Assembly: GCA_046728935.1 (NCBI GenBank)
Contig: JBKPFS010000102.1
Span: forward strand, 1-28,304
DNA from: DATAFO01 sp046728935
GTDB lineage: Bacteria; Actinomycetota; Thermoleophilia; Solirubrobacterales; 70-9
Direction of reading: 5' to 3'
DNA: 28,304 bases
Position 1 is the first letter of the stretch. The number at the start of each line of letters is the position of its first letter. A model generated the notes under the pieces. It saw only the letters and a program-made list of their open reading frames with translations. It made no database searches and was not told the origin of the DNA. Positions 4,933 to 12,941 of this stretch are shown here, one piece after another. The translations under genes were made by a program, and so were the position numbers.

Positions 4933-7602
4933 GTGGACCACTATGACCCCCACGCGATCGAGCGCCGCTGGCAGGCGGTGTGGGCCGACGAGGGCACCTG
5001 GGAGGTGCCGAATCCGAGCGAGCCCGGCTTCGACGACTCGAAGCCGAAGTGCTACGTGCTGGAGATGCTCCCGTACCCGTCCGGCGAGCCGCACGTCGGC
5101 CATCTGAAGAACTACGCGATCGGGGATGCGATCGCCCACTTCCGGCGGCGCAACGGGTTCCACGTGATCCATCCCATGGGCTATGACGCCTTCGGCCTCC
5201 CGGCGGAGAACAACGCGATCAAGACCGGCGAGCACCCCCGCGTAGCGGTGGAGGCCTCGATCACCGCCTACAGCGAGCAATTCCGCGCCTGGGGCGTCTC
5301 GATCGACTGGTCGCGCGAGATCGCTACCCACATGCCGGAGTACTACCGCTGGACTCAATGGATCTTCCTCCAGCTGCACGAGCGCGGGCTCGCCTACCGC
5401 GAGGAAGCGCCGGTCCAGTGGTGTCCCTTCGATCAGACCGTGCTCGCAAACGAGCAGGTGATCGACGGGCGATGCGAGCGCTGCGGCAACCTCGTCGAGC
5501 AGCGTCAGCTCGAGCAGTGGTTCTTCCGCATCACCGAGTACGCGGACCGCCTCCTCGCCGACTTCGATCAGCTCGAGTCGTGGCCCGACCACGTGATCAC
5601 GATGCAGCGCAACTGGATCCGCCGCTCGGAGGGCGCCGAGGTCATGTTCCGCTGCGAGGAGTTGGGGATCGACTTCCCCGTCTTCACCACCCGCCCCGAC
5701 ACGCTCTTCGGCGCCACCTTCTTCGTCCTCGCCCCGGAGCACCACGACGTCGAGCGGCTCGCCGCCGGCACCGAGTACGAGCAGGCCGTCCACGACTACG
5801 TCAACGAGGTGGCCCGCGAGTCGGTCTCCGAGCGCGGCGACGAGGAGCGCGAGAAGACCGGCGTGCCGCTCGGCCGCACGGTCACCAACCCGGTCAACGG
5901 TGACCAGATCCCGATGTTCGTCTCCGACTACGTGCTGATGGAGTACGGCACCGGCGCGCTCATGGCCGTCCCGGCCCACGACCAGCGCGACTACGACTTC
6001 GCGAGGAAGTTCGGGCTCGAGATCCGGCAGGTGGTCGAGCCCAGTGACGAACAGACTCCCTCCGACCCCGACGCCCCCGGACGCGGAAGCACAAGGGAAA
6101 TGCCCGAGGCGAACGCCGAGGGCAAGGTGTTCAAGGCGGGAGCGGAGGAGGCGGCGGGTCCTAATTCTCCGGCGGGCCCTTTTTTGGGCCATACCGAGAA
6201 TGAGCGCCTCGTCAACTCGAACGGGTTCGACGGCATGAGCGCGCCCGAGGCGAAGCGGGCGATCACCGGCTGGCTCGCCGAGCGGGGCCTGGGCAGGCCC
6301 GCGGTCAACTACCGCCTCCGCGACTGGCTGCTCTCCCGGCAGCGCTACTGGGGCTGCCCGATCCCGATCGTGTACTGCGAGACCGACGGGCTCGTCCCCG
6401 TGCCCGCCGACCAGCTCCCGGTCGAGCTGCCCGACGTCGAGGACTACGCGCCGAAGGGCAAGAGCCCGCTCGCGGCGGTCGAGAGCTGGGTCCAGACCGA
6501 ATGCCCGAAGTGCGGTGGTCCCGCCCGCAGGGAGACCGACACGATGGACACCTTCGTCGACTCCTCCTGGTACTTCCTCCGCTACCTCGACCCGCACAAC
6601 GACGAGCAGGCGTGGCGGCGCGACGTCGCCGACTACTGGATGCCCGTCGACCAGTACATCGGCGGCGTCGAACACGCGATCCTGCATCTGATGTACGCGC
6701 GCTTCTTCACGAAGGCGCTCGCCGACATCGGCGAGCTCTCGGTTCAGGAGCCGTTCGCGAGCCTGTTCACGCAGGGCATGATCACCATGGACGGGGCGAA
6801 GATGTCCTCCTCGAAGGGCAACGTCGTCAGCGCCGTCGAGACCGTCGAGCGCTACGGCGCCGACACCGCGCGCGCGTATGTCTGCTTCCTGGGCCCACCC
6901 GAGCGCGGCGGGGACTGGGTGGCCGAGGGCGTCGAGGGGGTCCACCGCTTCCTCACCCGGCTCTGGCGGCTGAAGGAAGAGGTCGTCGAAGAAACCGAAG
7001 CCCGTCCCGCCACAGACCCCGCCGGCGCGGACGCGGGAGCAGATGAAGGAAGCCCGAGCCGCAGGCGAGGGCAAGGTGTGTCTGCGGGAGCGGGGCAGCC
7101 GGCGGGCCGTGATTTGCTCGCCAAGGCCCATTGGGCCATTTGGAAGGTGACCCACGACATCGAGAACGGCTTCCAGTTCCACACGGCGATCGCCGCCGTG
7201 ATGGAGCTCGTCAACAAGGCGTACGAGGTCAAGGACGGGCTGTACGGCGATCCCTCAGGCGAGGGCGCGCTGCGCTTCGCCACCGCGACGGCGGCCTCGC
7301 TGATCTTCCCCTTCGCGCCCCATCTCGGCGCGGAGGTCTACGAGGCGATCGAGGGGTCCCGCGTGTGGGAGGAGCCGTGGCCGAAGCCCGACCCCGCGCT
7401 GCTCGAGCACGACACCTTCACCCTCGTGGTGCAGGTGAACGGCAGGCTCCGCGACCAGATCGAGGCCGCGGCCGGCGCCTCCGAGGACGAGCTGCTGCGG
7501 CTGGCGCGCGAGAGCGAGAACGTCAAGCGACACCTCGACGGCAAGGAGATCGTCAAGGAGGTCGTGGTGCCGGGCAAGCTCGTCAACTTGGTCGTCCGCT
7601 GA
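4933..7602 (+). CDS. leuS: Leucyl-tRNA synthetase with two in-frame repeat insertions
   Basis: A class I aminoacyl-tRNA synthetase that charges tRNA-Leu in the cytoplasm. The ATP-binding HIGH-type motif is HVGH at residues 54-57. A zinc-ribbon-like pair 'CPFDQ...CERCGNLV' leads into the CP1 editing domain, with its 'TTRPDTLFGATF' motif. A second cysteine pair 'CPKCGG' precedes the catalytic half, and the signature KMSSS is at about residue 623. The C-terminal anticodon-binding and tail domains are complete, ending 'KEVVVPGKLVNLVVR'. At 889 residues it is longer than usual, mainly because of two repeat-derived insertions, at about residues 376-415 (after the editing core) and 691-725 (in the linker after KMSKS). 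GTG 4933 is chosen because VDHYDPHAIERRWQ is the usual start of the family and a TACACT box lies 7 bases upstream. Confidence 0.97.
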   Translation: MDHYDPHAIERRWQAVWADEGTWEVPNPSEPGFDDSKPKCYVLEMLPYPSGEPHVGHLKNYAIGDAIAHFRRRNGFHVIHPMGYDAFGLPAENNAIKTGEHPRVAVEASITAYSEQFRAWGVSIDWSREIATHMPEYYRWTQWIFLQLHERGLAYREEAPVQWCPFDQTVLANEQVIDGRCERCGNLVEQRQLEQWFFRITEYADRLLADFDQLESWPDHVITMQRNWIRRSEGAEVMFRCEELGIDFPVFTTRPDTLFGATFFVLAPEHHDVERLAAGTEYEQAVHDYVNEVARESVSERGDEEREKTGVPLGRTVTNPVNGDQIPMFVSDYVLMEYGTGALMAVPAHDQRDYDFARKFGLEIRQVVEPSDEQTPSDPDAPGRGSTREMPEANAEGKVFKAGAEEAAGPNSPAGPFLGHTENERLVNSNGFDGMSAPEAKRAITGWLAERGLGRPAVNYRLRDWLLSRQRYWGCPIPIVYCETDGLVPVPADQLPVELPDVEDYAPKGKSPLAAVESWVQTECPKCGGPARRETDTMDTFVDSSWYFLRYLDPHNDEQAWRRDVADYWMPVDQYIGGVEHAILHLMYARFFTKALADIGELSVQEPFASLFTQGMITMDGAKMSSSKGNVVSAVETVERYGADTARAYVCFLGPPERGGDWVAEGVEGVHRFLTRLWRLKEEVVEETEARPATDPAGADAGADEGSPSRRRGQGVSAGAGQPAGRDLLAKAHWAIWKVTHDIENGFQFHTAIAAVMELVNKAYEVKDGLYGDPSGEGALRFATATAASLIFPFAPHLGAEVYEAIEGSRVWEEPWPKPDPALLEHDTFTLVVQVNGRLRDQIEAAAGASEDELLRLARESENVKRHLDGKEIVKEVVVPGKLVNLVVR
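6057..6177 (+). repeat. In-frame repeat element, copy 1 (in leuS editing-domain end)
   Basis: About 121 bp inserted between 'LEIRQVVEP' and 'NERLVNSNGFDG', where LeuRS proteins normally have only a short loop. Bases 6064-6158 match 85 of 95 positions, ungapped, with 21733-21827 in prmA. A hairpin at 6102-6123 has the form GCCC-GA-GGC-GAAC-GCC-GA-GGGC. The boundaries are set by shared ends, TCCC(G/T)CC on the left and CCGGCGGGC on the right, which form an imperfect terminal inverted repeat. The 3' part and flank use codons rare in this genome (CCT AAT TCT, CCT TTT TTG). The encoded segment is Ala/Glu/Gly-rich and probably a surface loop. Confidence 0.8.
7005..7107 (+). repeat. In-frame repeat element, copy 2 (in leuS linker), shorter and frame-shifted inside
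   Basis: About 103 bp between 'EEVVEETEA' and 'RDLLAKAHWAIWKV'. It shares TCCCGCCA at the left end, GACCCCGCC, GGACGCGG, the hairpin region, GAGGGCAAGGTGT, GCGGGAGCG and the right end CAGCCGGCGGGC with the other copies. Relative to them it has small indels and lacks about 25 bp between the last two blocks. As a result GAGGGCAAGGTGT is read one base out of phase here (R-G-Q-G-V instead of E-G-K-V) while the total length keeps leuS open. Its hairpin at 7052-7072 is GCCC-GA-GCC-GCA-GGC-GA-GGGC, with the middle pair of the inner stem swapped relative to copies 1 and 3. Confidence 0.72.
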
Positions 7603-7631
7603 GCGGTAACACGCCGGTCGGAGGGGTCTGC

Positions 7632-7637
7632 TAGAAA
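7632..7637 (+). promoter_or_regulatory. -10 box of the cupin gene, leaderless type
   Basis: TAGAAA ends 6 bases before the GTG at 7644. This supports that GTG, rather than the in-frame ATG at 7677, as the start, and a leaderless transcript. Confidence 0.4.
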
Positions 7638-7643
7638 GCTCGC

Positions 7644-8048
7644 GTGCTCGTCAGGCGGTTCTCGGATGCGGCGGCCATGGACGTCCATCAGCTCCGCTCC
7701 CACATCCTCATGGACGCGGGGGAGCTCGGGTCGCGAAACCTCTCCGTGAACTGGGTCGAGGTCCCCGCGGGGGCTCGGGAGGAGCTGCGCTCACACGAGG
7801 AGGCCGAGCAGGTGTACGTCGTGGTCAGCGGCAGCGGGACGATGTCAGCGACGGGGGATACCCAGCGTCTGGAGCGGGGCGACCTCGTGCTGATCCCACC
7901 CGCCACGGACCACTCCGTCGCCAACGAGGGCACCGAGGGGCTCGCGCTGCTCTCGGTCCACTCGCCGGCCGTCTCCGCGGACGAGCTCTACAGCCGTCGG
8001 CTGGCGACGCAAGCGGCGGGCTACGACGACGAGGACTACGACGAGTAA
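7644..8048 (+). CDS. Cupin-domain protein
   Basis: A 134-residue single-domain cupin, a small beta barrel that usually binds one metal. Cupin motif 1 is seen as 'ELRSHEEAEQVYVVVSGSG' (His, Glu and further polar ligands), and motif 2 as 'GDLVLIPPATDHSVANEG', with the second His in 'DHSV'. The tail is acidic (YDDEDYDE). The activity is unknown; cupins of this size are sensors, isomerases or dioxygenase-like proteins. It starts at GTG 7644 (MLVRRFSDAAAM), supported by the TAGAAA box. It lies 13 bases upstream of acylphosphatase and is probably co-transcribed with it. Confidence 0.88.
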   Translation: MLVRRFSDAAAMDVHQLRSHILMDAGELGSRNLSVNWVEVPAGAREELRSHEEAEQVYVVVSGSGTMSATGDTQRLERGDLVLIPPATDHSVANEGTEGLALLSVHSPAVSADELYSRRLATQAAGYDDEDYDE

Positions 8049-8061
8049 CGGCGGCGGTGCG

Positions 8062-8328
8062 GTGCGCCGTCGGGTCATCGTCCAGGGGCGGGTTCAGGGC
8101 GTGTTCTTCCGCGACACGATGCGGCGGATGGCCGAATCGCGTGGAGTTGCCGGCTGGGTGCGGAACACGCCAGAGGGCGCGGTCGAGGCCGCCCTCGAGG
8201 GCGAGCCGGACGGCGTCGATGAGCTGGTGCGCTTCGCGCACGAGGGACCGCGGGGCGCGATCGTCGAGCGAGTCGAGGTGATCGAGGAGGAGCCCGAGGG
8301 GCTGACGGGGTTCGCGATCACGCACTGA
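8062..8328 (+). CDS. acyP: Acylphosphatase
   Basis: An 88-residue enzyme that hydrolyses acyl phosphates such as acetyl phosphate or carbamoyl phosphate to a carboxylate and phosphate. It has the full family signature: 'VQGRVQGVFFRD' with catalytic Arg17 in the phosphate-binding loop, and 'GVAGWVRNTPEGAVEA' with catalytic Asn35. Length and ferredoxin-like alternation are typical. The start is GTG 8062, because the family begins with a few residues before the first strand. It lies directly after the cupin gene on the same strand; there is no metabolic partner nearby that fixes its substrate. Confidence 0.95.
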   Translation: MRRRVIVQGRVQGVFFRDTMRRMAESRGVAGWVRNTPEGAVEAALEGEPDGVDELVRFAHEGPRGAIVERVEVIEEEPEGLTGFAITH

Positions 8329-8396
8329 CCGAACCCGATGCTGATCCGGCGCGATCGTCGCGCCATCGGTGAACGTGCGCGCGTAACGCTGTGCGC

Positions 8397-9002
8397 ATGC
8401 CTGAGCTCACCCGCGGCCAGCTTCTCGTCTACGGCGCGATCGGCGTGGCGCTGCTCCTCGTCGGCGCACGCTGGGTGCGTGAGGACGACGGCGCCTCCGC
8501 CGAGGCCGGCGTCGCCGAGGCCTCGGTTCGCGGCGGCTCGGAGGATGCAGCGAGCGGCTCGTTCGGGCTCGACGCCCGGGGCGGCGACGTCGTCGTTCAC
8601 GTCGCCGGCGCGGTCGGGCGCCCGGGCGTCTACAGGCTGCCGGCGGGCTCGCGGGTTGACGACGCGATCAAGCGCGCCGGCGGACCCGGCCGCGCCGCGG
8701 ATGTGGAGGGGATCAACCTCGCCGCGCGACTCGTGGACGGCCAACAGGTACTAGTGCCCGCCAGGGCCAAGGGCCCTGTCGGGGTTGCCTCCGGCTCTGG
8801 CTCATCGGTCGACGGTCCGATCAGCCTCGGGTCGGCGACCGTGGAGGAGCTCGACACGATCGAGGGCATCGGACCGGTCACCGCCGCGGACATCATCGAA
8901 TACCGCGACCAGCACGGCGTGGGCTCCATCGACGAGCTCGATGAAGTTCCCGGGATCGGTCCGGTGACGATGGAGGCGCTGAGGCAGCGCCTGCAGCCGT
9001 AG
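8397..9002 (+). CDS. comEA: ComEA-type competence DNA-binding protein
   Basis: A ~201-residue membrane-anchored DNA receptor for transformation. An N-terminal anchor helix (QLLVYGAIGVALLLVGARW) is followed by a flexible Ala/Gly/Ser stretch, a SLBB-type domain ('VVVHVAGAVGRPGVYRLPAG' to 'DGQQVLVPAR'), a second linker, and a tandem helix-hairpin-helix domain with 'IEGIGPVTAADIIEYRDQHG' and 'VPGIGPVTMEALRQRL'. In the known system the protein sits outside the membrane, binds double-stranded DNA and passes a strand to ComEC, encoded next. I choose ATG 8397; a GTG 6 bases earlier is also possible. Confidence 0.94.
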   Translation: MPELTRGQLLVYGAIGVALLLVGARWVREDDGASAEAGVAEASVRGGSEDAASGSFGLDARGGDVVVHVAGAVGRPGVYRLPAGSRVDDAIKRAGGPGRAADVEGINLAARLVDGQQVLVPARAKGPVGVASGSGSSVDGPISLGSATVEELDTIEGIGPVTAADIIEYRDQHGVGSIDELDEVPGIGPVTMEALRQRLQP

Positions 9003-9004
9003 CG

Positions 9005-9334
9005 GGCGCCCATCCAGCCGGGTCGCAGCTAGCGATCGTCTGGCGATTCGCCACCCTGTCCGGCCTCACGCTCGGGCTCGCCGCCTCGCCGTTCGTCCCC
9101 CGCGGTCACCCGCACGCCCTGGTCGCCTCGGCGCTCGGCGCCGCGATCGCTCTCACCGCCGCCCGACCACCGCCGCGTTCGCGCCCGGCCCAGGCCCTCT
9201 GGATCGCGCTCGTCGGCGCCGCGGGCGTCGCGCTCGGCCTCGGGATCGGCGCCGCGCGCCTGGGCGCGATCGATGCGGGCGCGCTCCAACTCCGGACGGG
9301 CGCGCGCGTCACGGTCACCGGGTTCGTCGCCGCC
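9005..9334 (+). other. Open N-terminal extension of comEC without a standard start codon
   Basis: The comEC frame is open from 8945 (after a TGA at 8942-8944) to the GTG at 9335. From about 9029 it encodes what ComEC should have at its N-terminus: 'LAIVWRFATLSGLTLGLAA', 'HALVASALGAAIALTAA' and 'ALWIALVGAAGVALGLGIG', three hydrophobic helices, then the start of the OB-like domain 'TGARVTVTGFVAAVP'. Codon bias is fully coding. There is no ATG, GTG or TTG in this frame across the stretch; CTG occurs at 9056 and near 9119. Translation must begin at a non-standard codon, or there is a sequence or assembly fault here. Confidence 0.65.
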
Positions 9335-11335
9335 GTGCCGCGGCGAAGCGACGGGGAGGTGCGGGTCCGCGTCTCGACGCCGGACGGCCGCTTGCTGGTC
9401 GAGGCCTCCGAGCCGGTAGGAGACCTGCCGATCGGCCGCGCCGTCAGAGCCTCGGGCACGATCCGCGACCCGGACCCGTGGGAGGCGGCGACGCTCGCGC
9501 GGGTCGGCGTCCGCGACGTGCTAGAGGCCGAGCGCGTCAGCCTCCTGGGCGCCGGCCGTGCGGGCGTCGCATCGCTGCTCGACCAGGCTCGCAGCCGCGC
9601 CGAGGAGGCTCTCGGGCGCGGCACCGATCCCGCCCGAGCCGCCCTCCTGCGCGGGTTCGTCCTCGGCGAGGACGACCGCATCGACGCGGCGACCGTGGAT
9701 GACTTCCGCCGCTCCGGGCTTGCCCACCTACTGGCGGTGAGCGGTCAGAACGTGCTCCTCCTCGCCCTGCTCGCGTGGCCCATCCTCGCCCTGCTCGGGG
9801 TCGGCCTGCGGGCCCGGCTCGTCGCCGTGCTCTGCCTGATCGCCCTCTACGTGCCGATCGCGGGAGGCGGAGCATCGATCCAGCGGGCGGGGATCATGGG
9901 CGCGGCTGGGGTGGTCGCCGCCCTCGCCGGCCGCCCGCGGTCGCGCTGGTACGCGGTGCTCCTCGCCGTGGCTGCCACCCTGGCCCTGAATCCGCGCGCG
10001 AGCGGTGACGTCGGCTGGCAGCTGAGCTTCGCCGCGGTGATCGGAATCATGCTCGGGGCCCGGCCGCTCGCCGATGCGATGCGCCCGGTCGGGGCGGCCC
10101 CCGGCTCGGTTCGTGCAGCGATCGCTGAGGGCGCCGCGGTGACCGTCGCGGCGACCGTCGCGACGGCGCCCCTGATGGCCCAGGCGTTCGACACGGTCTC
10201 GCTGGTCTCGCTGCCGGCCAATCTGCTCGCCCTGCCGGCGGTGGCGCCCGTGATGTGGATCGGGATGCTCGCAGGGCTCGCGGGCCAGATTCCCTGGCTG
10301 CCGGTCGAGCCCCTCACCGGTCTCGCCGGATGGTTCGCCGGCTACATCGCCCAGGTGGCGCGCTGGCTCGGCGCGCCGGGCTGGGCTCAGATCGAGGTCG
10401 GGGTCCACGGATGGGCGGTCCTCGCGGCCACGTATGCGGCGATCGGCGCGGTGCTCGCCCTCGCCGTTCGCTGGCGGCTTCGCCGCCTGGGATCGCGACC
10501 CGCCCGACCTCGGCCGCCCACCGTCGCGATCGGGTCGATCGCGATCGCGGTCGTCGCGGCGCTGCTGCTGACATCGCCCGGTCGGCACACGACGGATGCC
10601 GAACGCTTGCCGGGCCTGCGGGTCGCGATCCTCGACGTCGGCCAGGGCGACGCGATCCTGCTCCAGCCGCGCGATGGCGACCCGGTCCTCGTCGACGCCG
10701 GGCCGGATGAGGCGGACGTCGCGGGCGAGCTCGCCGATCGCGGCGTCGACCGGCTCGCGGCGCTCGTGGTCACCCACCCCCAGTCCGATCACGTCGGCGG
10801 GGTGGCCGACGTGCTCGAGCAGATCGACGTTGAGCGCCTTCTCTACGCGCGCGCGAACGGGACGCTCAGGCGCGAGGCTCGGTCGGCGGGCGCGCGCCGC
10901 AGGCGCATCGCCGCCGGATCGGTCGCGCGCTCGGGCTCGCTGCGGCTCGCGACCCTGTGGCCGCCGGGGGCCTCCCTTGATCACGGGACCCGCGTCGATC
11001 CGAATCGGCTCTGCCTGGTCCTCGTCGCCCGCTGGCACGGGTTCGAGATCCTGCTGACCGGCGACGCCGAGACCGAGCTCGCGCCGGTCGATTCCGGGCC
11101 GGTCGAGGTGCTCAAGGTCGCCCATCACGGCAGCGCGGATGCCGGCCTCGATGGCCTGCTCGACCGGGCGTCACCCCGCCTCGCGGTGATCTCGGTCGGA
11201 GCCGATAACCCGTACGGCCATCCCTCCCCGGAAACGCTCGGTGAGCTCGAGGCGCACGGGGTCGCGATCGAGCGCACCGACCTCAGCGGGACCGTGACCA
11301 TCGACGTGACGGGCGGGCGCTGGACGGTCCGTTGA
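9335..11335 (+). CDS. comEC: ComEC/Rec2-type DNA translocation channel with C-terminal MBL domain
   Basis: A large polytopic protein that forms the channel for single-stranded DNA uptake. From GTG 9335 it is 666 residues, but the true protein probably begins further upstream (see the extension entry). Visible parts in order: the rest of an N-terminal OB-like domain; the competence core with hallmark 'HLLAVSGQNVLLLALLAWPI' and several membrane helices; then a C-terminal metallo-beta-lactamase-like domain with 'LDVGQGDAILLQP', 'VVTHPQSDHVGGV', 'ILLTGDAE' and 'KVAHHGSADAG'. That domain is thought to act as a nuclease degrading the non-transported strand. It follows comEA directly, the usual competence pair, and precedes holA, a common order in bacteria. 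Confidence 0.93.
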   Translation: MPRRSDGEVRVRVSTPDGRLLVEASEPVGDLPIGRAVRASGTIRDPDPWEAATLARVGVRDVLEAERVSLLGAGRAGVASLLDQARSRAEEALGRGTDPARAALLRGFVLGEDDRIDAATVDDFRRSGLAHLLAVSGQNVLLLALLAWPILALLGVGLRARLVAVLCLIALYVPIAGGGASIQRAGIMGAAGVVAALAGRPRSRWYAVLLAVAATLALNPRASGDVGWQLSFAAVIGIMLGARPLADAMRPVGAAPGSVRAAIAEGAAVTVAATVATAPLMAQAFDTVSLVSLPANLLALPAVAPVMWIGMLAGLAGQIPWLPVEPLTGLAGWFAGYIAQVARWLGAPGWAQIEVGVHGWAVLAATYAAIGAVLALAVRWRLRRLGSRPARPRPPTVAIGSIAIAVVAALLLTSPGRHTTDAERLPGLRVAILDVGQGDAILLQPRDGDPVLVDAGPDEADVAGELADRGVDRLAALVVTHPQSDHVGGVADVLEQIDVERLLYARANGTLRREARSAGARRRRIAAGSVARSGSLRLATLWPPGASLDHGTRVDPNRLCLVLVARWHGFEILLTGDAETELAPVDSGPVEVLKVAHHGSADAGLDGLLDRASPRLAVISVGADNPYGHPSPETLGELEAHGVAIERTDLSGTVTIDVTGGRWTVR

Positions 11336-11410
11336 GGGGTGGCGCCTGGGCGACCCGGTAGGGTGCCTCGCGGCTGGGGGGCCGCAGACCCGTCCGCGGA
11401 GAAGGAGCAG

Positions 11411-11848
11411 ATGGAAGCCAGCGGGACGCCGACACCGCCGCCCGAAAGCCCCCAGGCGCCGCCGCCCGCACCCCGCACGGACGAGGAGCGGACGACGGGG
11501 CCCTGGCGGGCCCTCGGCGTCGTCCTCGCGCTCGCGCTCGCGTTCGCGTCGGCAGTGATGATCATCGCGATGGCCGACATCGGCGACACGCCCCGCTGCG
11601 ACGACGAGGCGGCGATTCAGCGCGAGGTGCAGGAATCTAACGCTGAGACGGTCGAATGCTTCGACGGCTCCCAGAGCCAAAAAACGGCCAGCCTCGGCCT
11701 CGGGTGGCCCAGCGGCGTGATCGCGGGTCTAGCTGCGCTGCTCGCCCTCTACTTCGCGGCGACCGGGCGCCGCGGCCGCCTGCTTCTCCAGCTCACCGCG
11801 GTGGCGATCCTGCTGGGCGCCCTGAGCCTCCTGATCGGCAGCGTTTAG
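11411..11848 (+). CDS. Unrecognised small membrane protein, three helices
   Basis: A 145-residue protein. A Pro/Glu-rich N-terminal tail (~30 residues) leads to a first helix, 'ALGVVLALALAFASAVMIIA'. A ~50-residue likely external loop follows with two cysteines (in 'PRCDDE' and 'VECFDG') that could form a disulphide, then two closing helices, 'GVIAGLAALLALYFAATG' and 'LLLQLTAVAILLGALSLLIG'. A strong Shine-Dalgarno (GAAGGAG at 11401-11407) fixes the ATG at 11411. A TAGGGT box at 11359-11364 could be its -10. It sits between comEC and holA, but nothing in the sequence links it to DNA uptake or replication. Confidence 0.75.
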   Translation: MEASGTPTPPPESPQAPPPAPRTDEERTTGPWRALGVVLALALAFASAVMIIAMADIGDTPRCDDEAAIQREVQESNAETVECFDGSQSQKTASLGLGWPSGVIAGLAALLALYFAATGRRGRLLLQLTAVAILLGALSLLIGSV

Positions 11849-11897
11849 GCAACGGTCCTACCCGGACCGGTCCTCAAAGCCGCGCCGGTACGGCGAC

Positions 11898-11903
11898 TAC
11901 ACT
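11898..11903 (+). promoter_or_regulatory. -10 box of holA, leaderless type
   Basis: TACACT ends 8 bases before the ATG of holA. There is no Shine-Dalgarno in the intervening bases, so a leaderless transcript is likely. Confidence 0.45.
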
Positions 11904-11911
11904 CGCGCCGC

Positions 11912-12916
11912 ATGGCTGCCGCAGGCGATGACAGCGGCGCGATCAAGGCTGCCTACCTGATCGCCGGCACCGACGAGGGCAAGATCGGTGCGGCCCTCGC
12001 GCGCCTTCGTGCGCGCGCCCAGCGCGAGGGAGGAGCGGGAGCGCTCCAGGCGTTCGCCGCCGAGCCGGGCGCCCGCGCCCCCGATCCGGGGGCGTTCCTG
12101 GCCGAGATCCCGGCGATGTCGTTGACGACCGAGCGGCGCTATCTGGTCGCCGACGGAGTCGAGGGCTGGACGCAGAAGCAGGCGAATGAGGTCGCCTCGG
12201 GGCTAGCCGACCTTCCACCGGACCTTACCGTGGTCCTCGTCGCCCACGAGCGGCCGCCGAAGGTGCGGGCTCCGAAGGGGCTCGCCGAGGCGGTGGAGAA
12301 AGCGGGCGGCGCGGTGCTCACGTACGCCGCCCCGAGGGCGCGCGAGCTTCCCGGCTGGCTCGTGGCCGAGGCCAGGCGTCGGGGCTTCGAGCTCGAGCCG
12401 GAGGCCGCTGGGCTGCTGGTCGATCGGATGGGGGAGAGCACCGTGCGCCTGGGTACCGAGCTCGACCGACTCGCGCTCTGGGCCGATGGTGAGTCGGTGA
12501 GCCGCGACGATCTCGAGGCGATGATCGCCGACACCTCCGAGGAGGTCGCGTGGGCGCTCTCGGACGCGATCGTCGCTCGCGACCCGGTCGCGGCTCAGGC
12601 CGCCGTGGAGCGGCTCGCAGGCCAGGGCGAATCGGTGACCGGCCTCGTCTACCAGGCGGCGAAGCGCCTTCGGGAGGCCCACCTGGCGCTCTCCGCGCTC
12701 GAGGCGGGATGCTCGGCGAAGGAGGTCGAGGCCGAGCTGCCGATGCACCCCTACGCGGCGAAGATGCTCCTCCGCCGTCTGCGTGAGGCCTCGCTCGAGG
12801 ATCTGCAGGCCGCGAGCTGCGCGATCGCCGACCTCGAATGGTGGACGCGGGGCGGGTCGGACTATCCCGAGCCGATCGCCCTCACCCTCGCCGTCCGACG
12901 TGCGGCGGGCGGCTGA
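11912..12916 (+). CDS. holA: DNA polymerase III delta subunit
   Basis: The delta subunit of the clamp loader, which opens the beta clamp. At 334 residues its length is typical. The N-terminal domain begins 'AAYLIAGTDEGKIGAALARL' (the family's usual 'YLLxGxDxxxI' opening). The middle shows 'ELPGWLVAEARRRGFELEPE' and 'LVDRMGESTVRLGTELDRLA', hallmarks of the AAA+-like lid. A C-terminal collar helical domain contains 'GQGESVTGLVYQAAKRLREA' and ends 'YPEPIALTLAVRRAAGG'. The position just upstream of rpsT and in the comEA-comEC neighbourhood is common in many bacteria and supports the call. It converges on rpsT through a hairpin that overlaps its stop codon. Confidence 0.93.
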   Translation: MAAAGDDSGAIKAAYLIAGTDEGKIGAALARLRARAQREGGAGALQAFAAEPGARAPDPGAFLAEIPAMSLTTERRYLVADGVEGWTQKQANEVASGLADLPPDLTVVLVAHERPPKVRAPKGLAEAVEKAGGAVLTYAAPRARELPGWLVAEARRRGFELEPEAAGLLVDRMGESTVRLGTELDRLALWADGESVSRDDLEAMIADTSEEVAWALSDAIVARDPVAAQAAVERLAGQGESVTGLVYQAAKRLREAHLALSALEAGCSAKEVEAELPMHPYAAKMLLRRLREASLEDLQAASCAIADLEWWTRGGSDYPEPIALTLAVRRAAGG

Positions 12917-12927
12917 CGGCCGCCCGC
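12905..12927. terminator. Bidirectional hairpin between holA and rpsT
   Basis: A perfect 9-bp stem, GCGGGCGGC / GCCGCCCGC, with a 5-base loop. It overlaps the holA stop codon (12914-12916) and lies 15 bases past the rpsT stop. No T tract follows on either strand. It is placed as expected for a shared hairpin terminator of convergent genes in a high-GC genome. Confidence 0.55.
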
Positions 12928-12941
12928 CGGTGGCCAAGCGT

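Noticed and set aside
6170..6190. GGCCC-T6-GGGCC palindrome in leuS as a terminator
   Set aside because: The T run is in the loop, not after the stem, and lies within an essential coding frame. It is more likely part of, or next to, the inserted repeat.
4588..7182. A very long minus-strand open frame (864 codons) covering leuS
   Set aside because: It is a shadow of leuS in a high-GC genome. Only its last 74 codons, behind their own AGGAGG, look like a gene.
9728..11128. Long minus-strand open frame opposite comEC
   Set aside because: Composition is Arg/Asp/Gly-rich shadow sequence with no domain; the plus strand encodes recognisable ComEC motifs.
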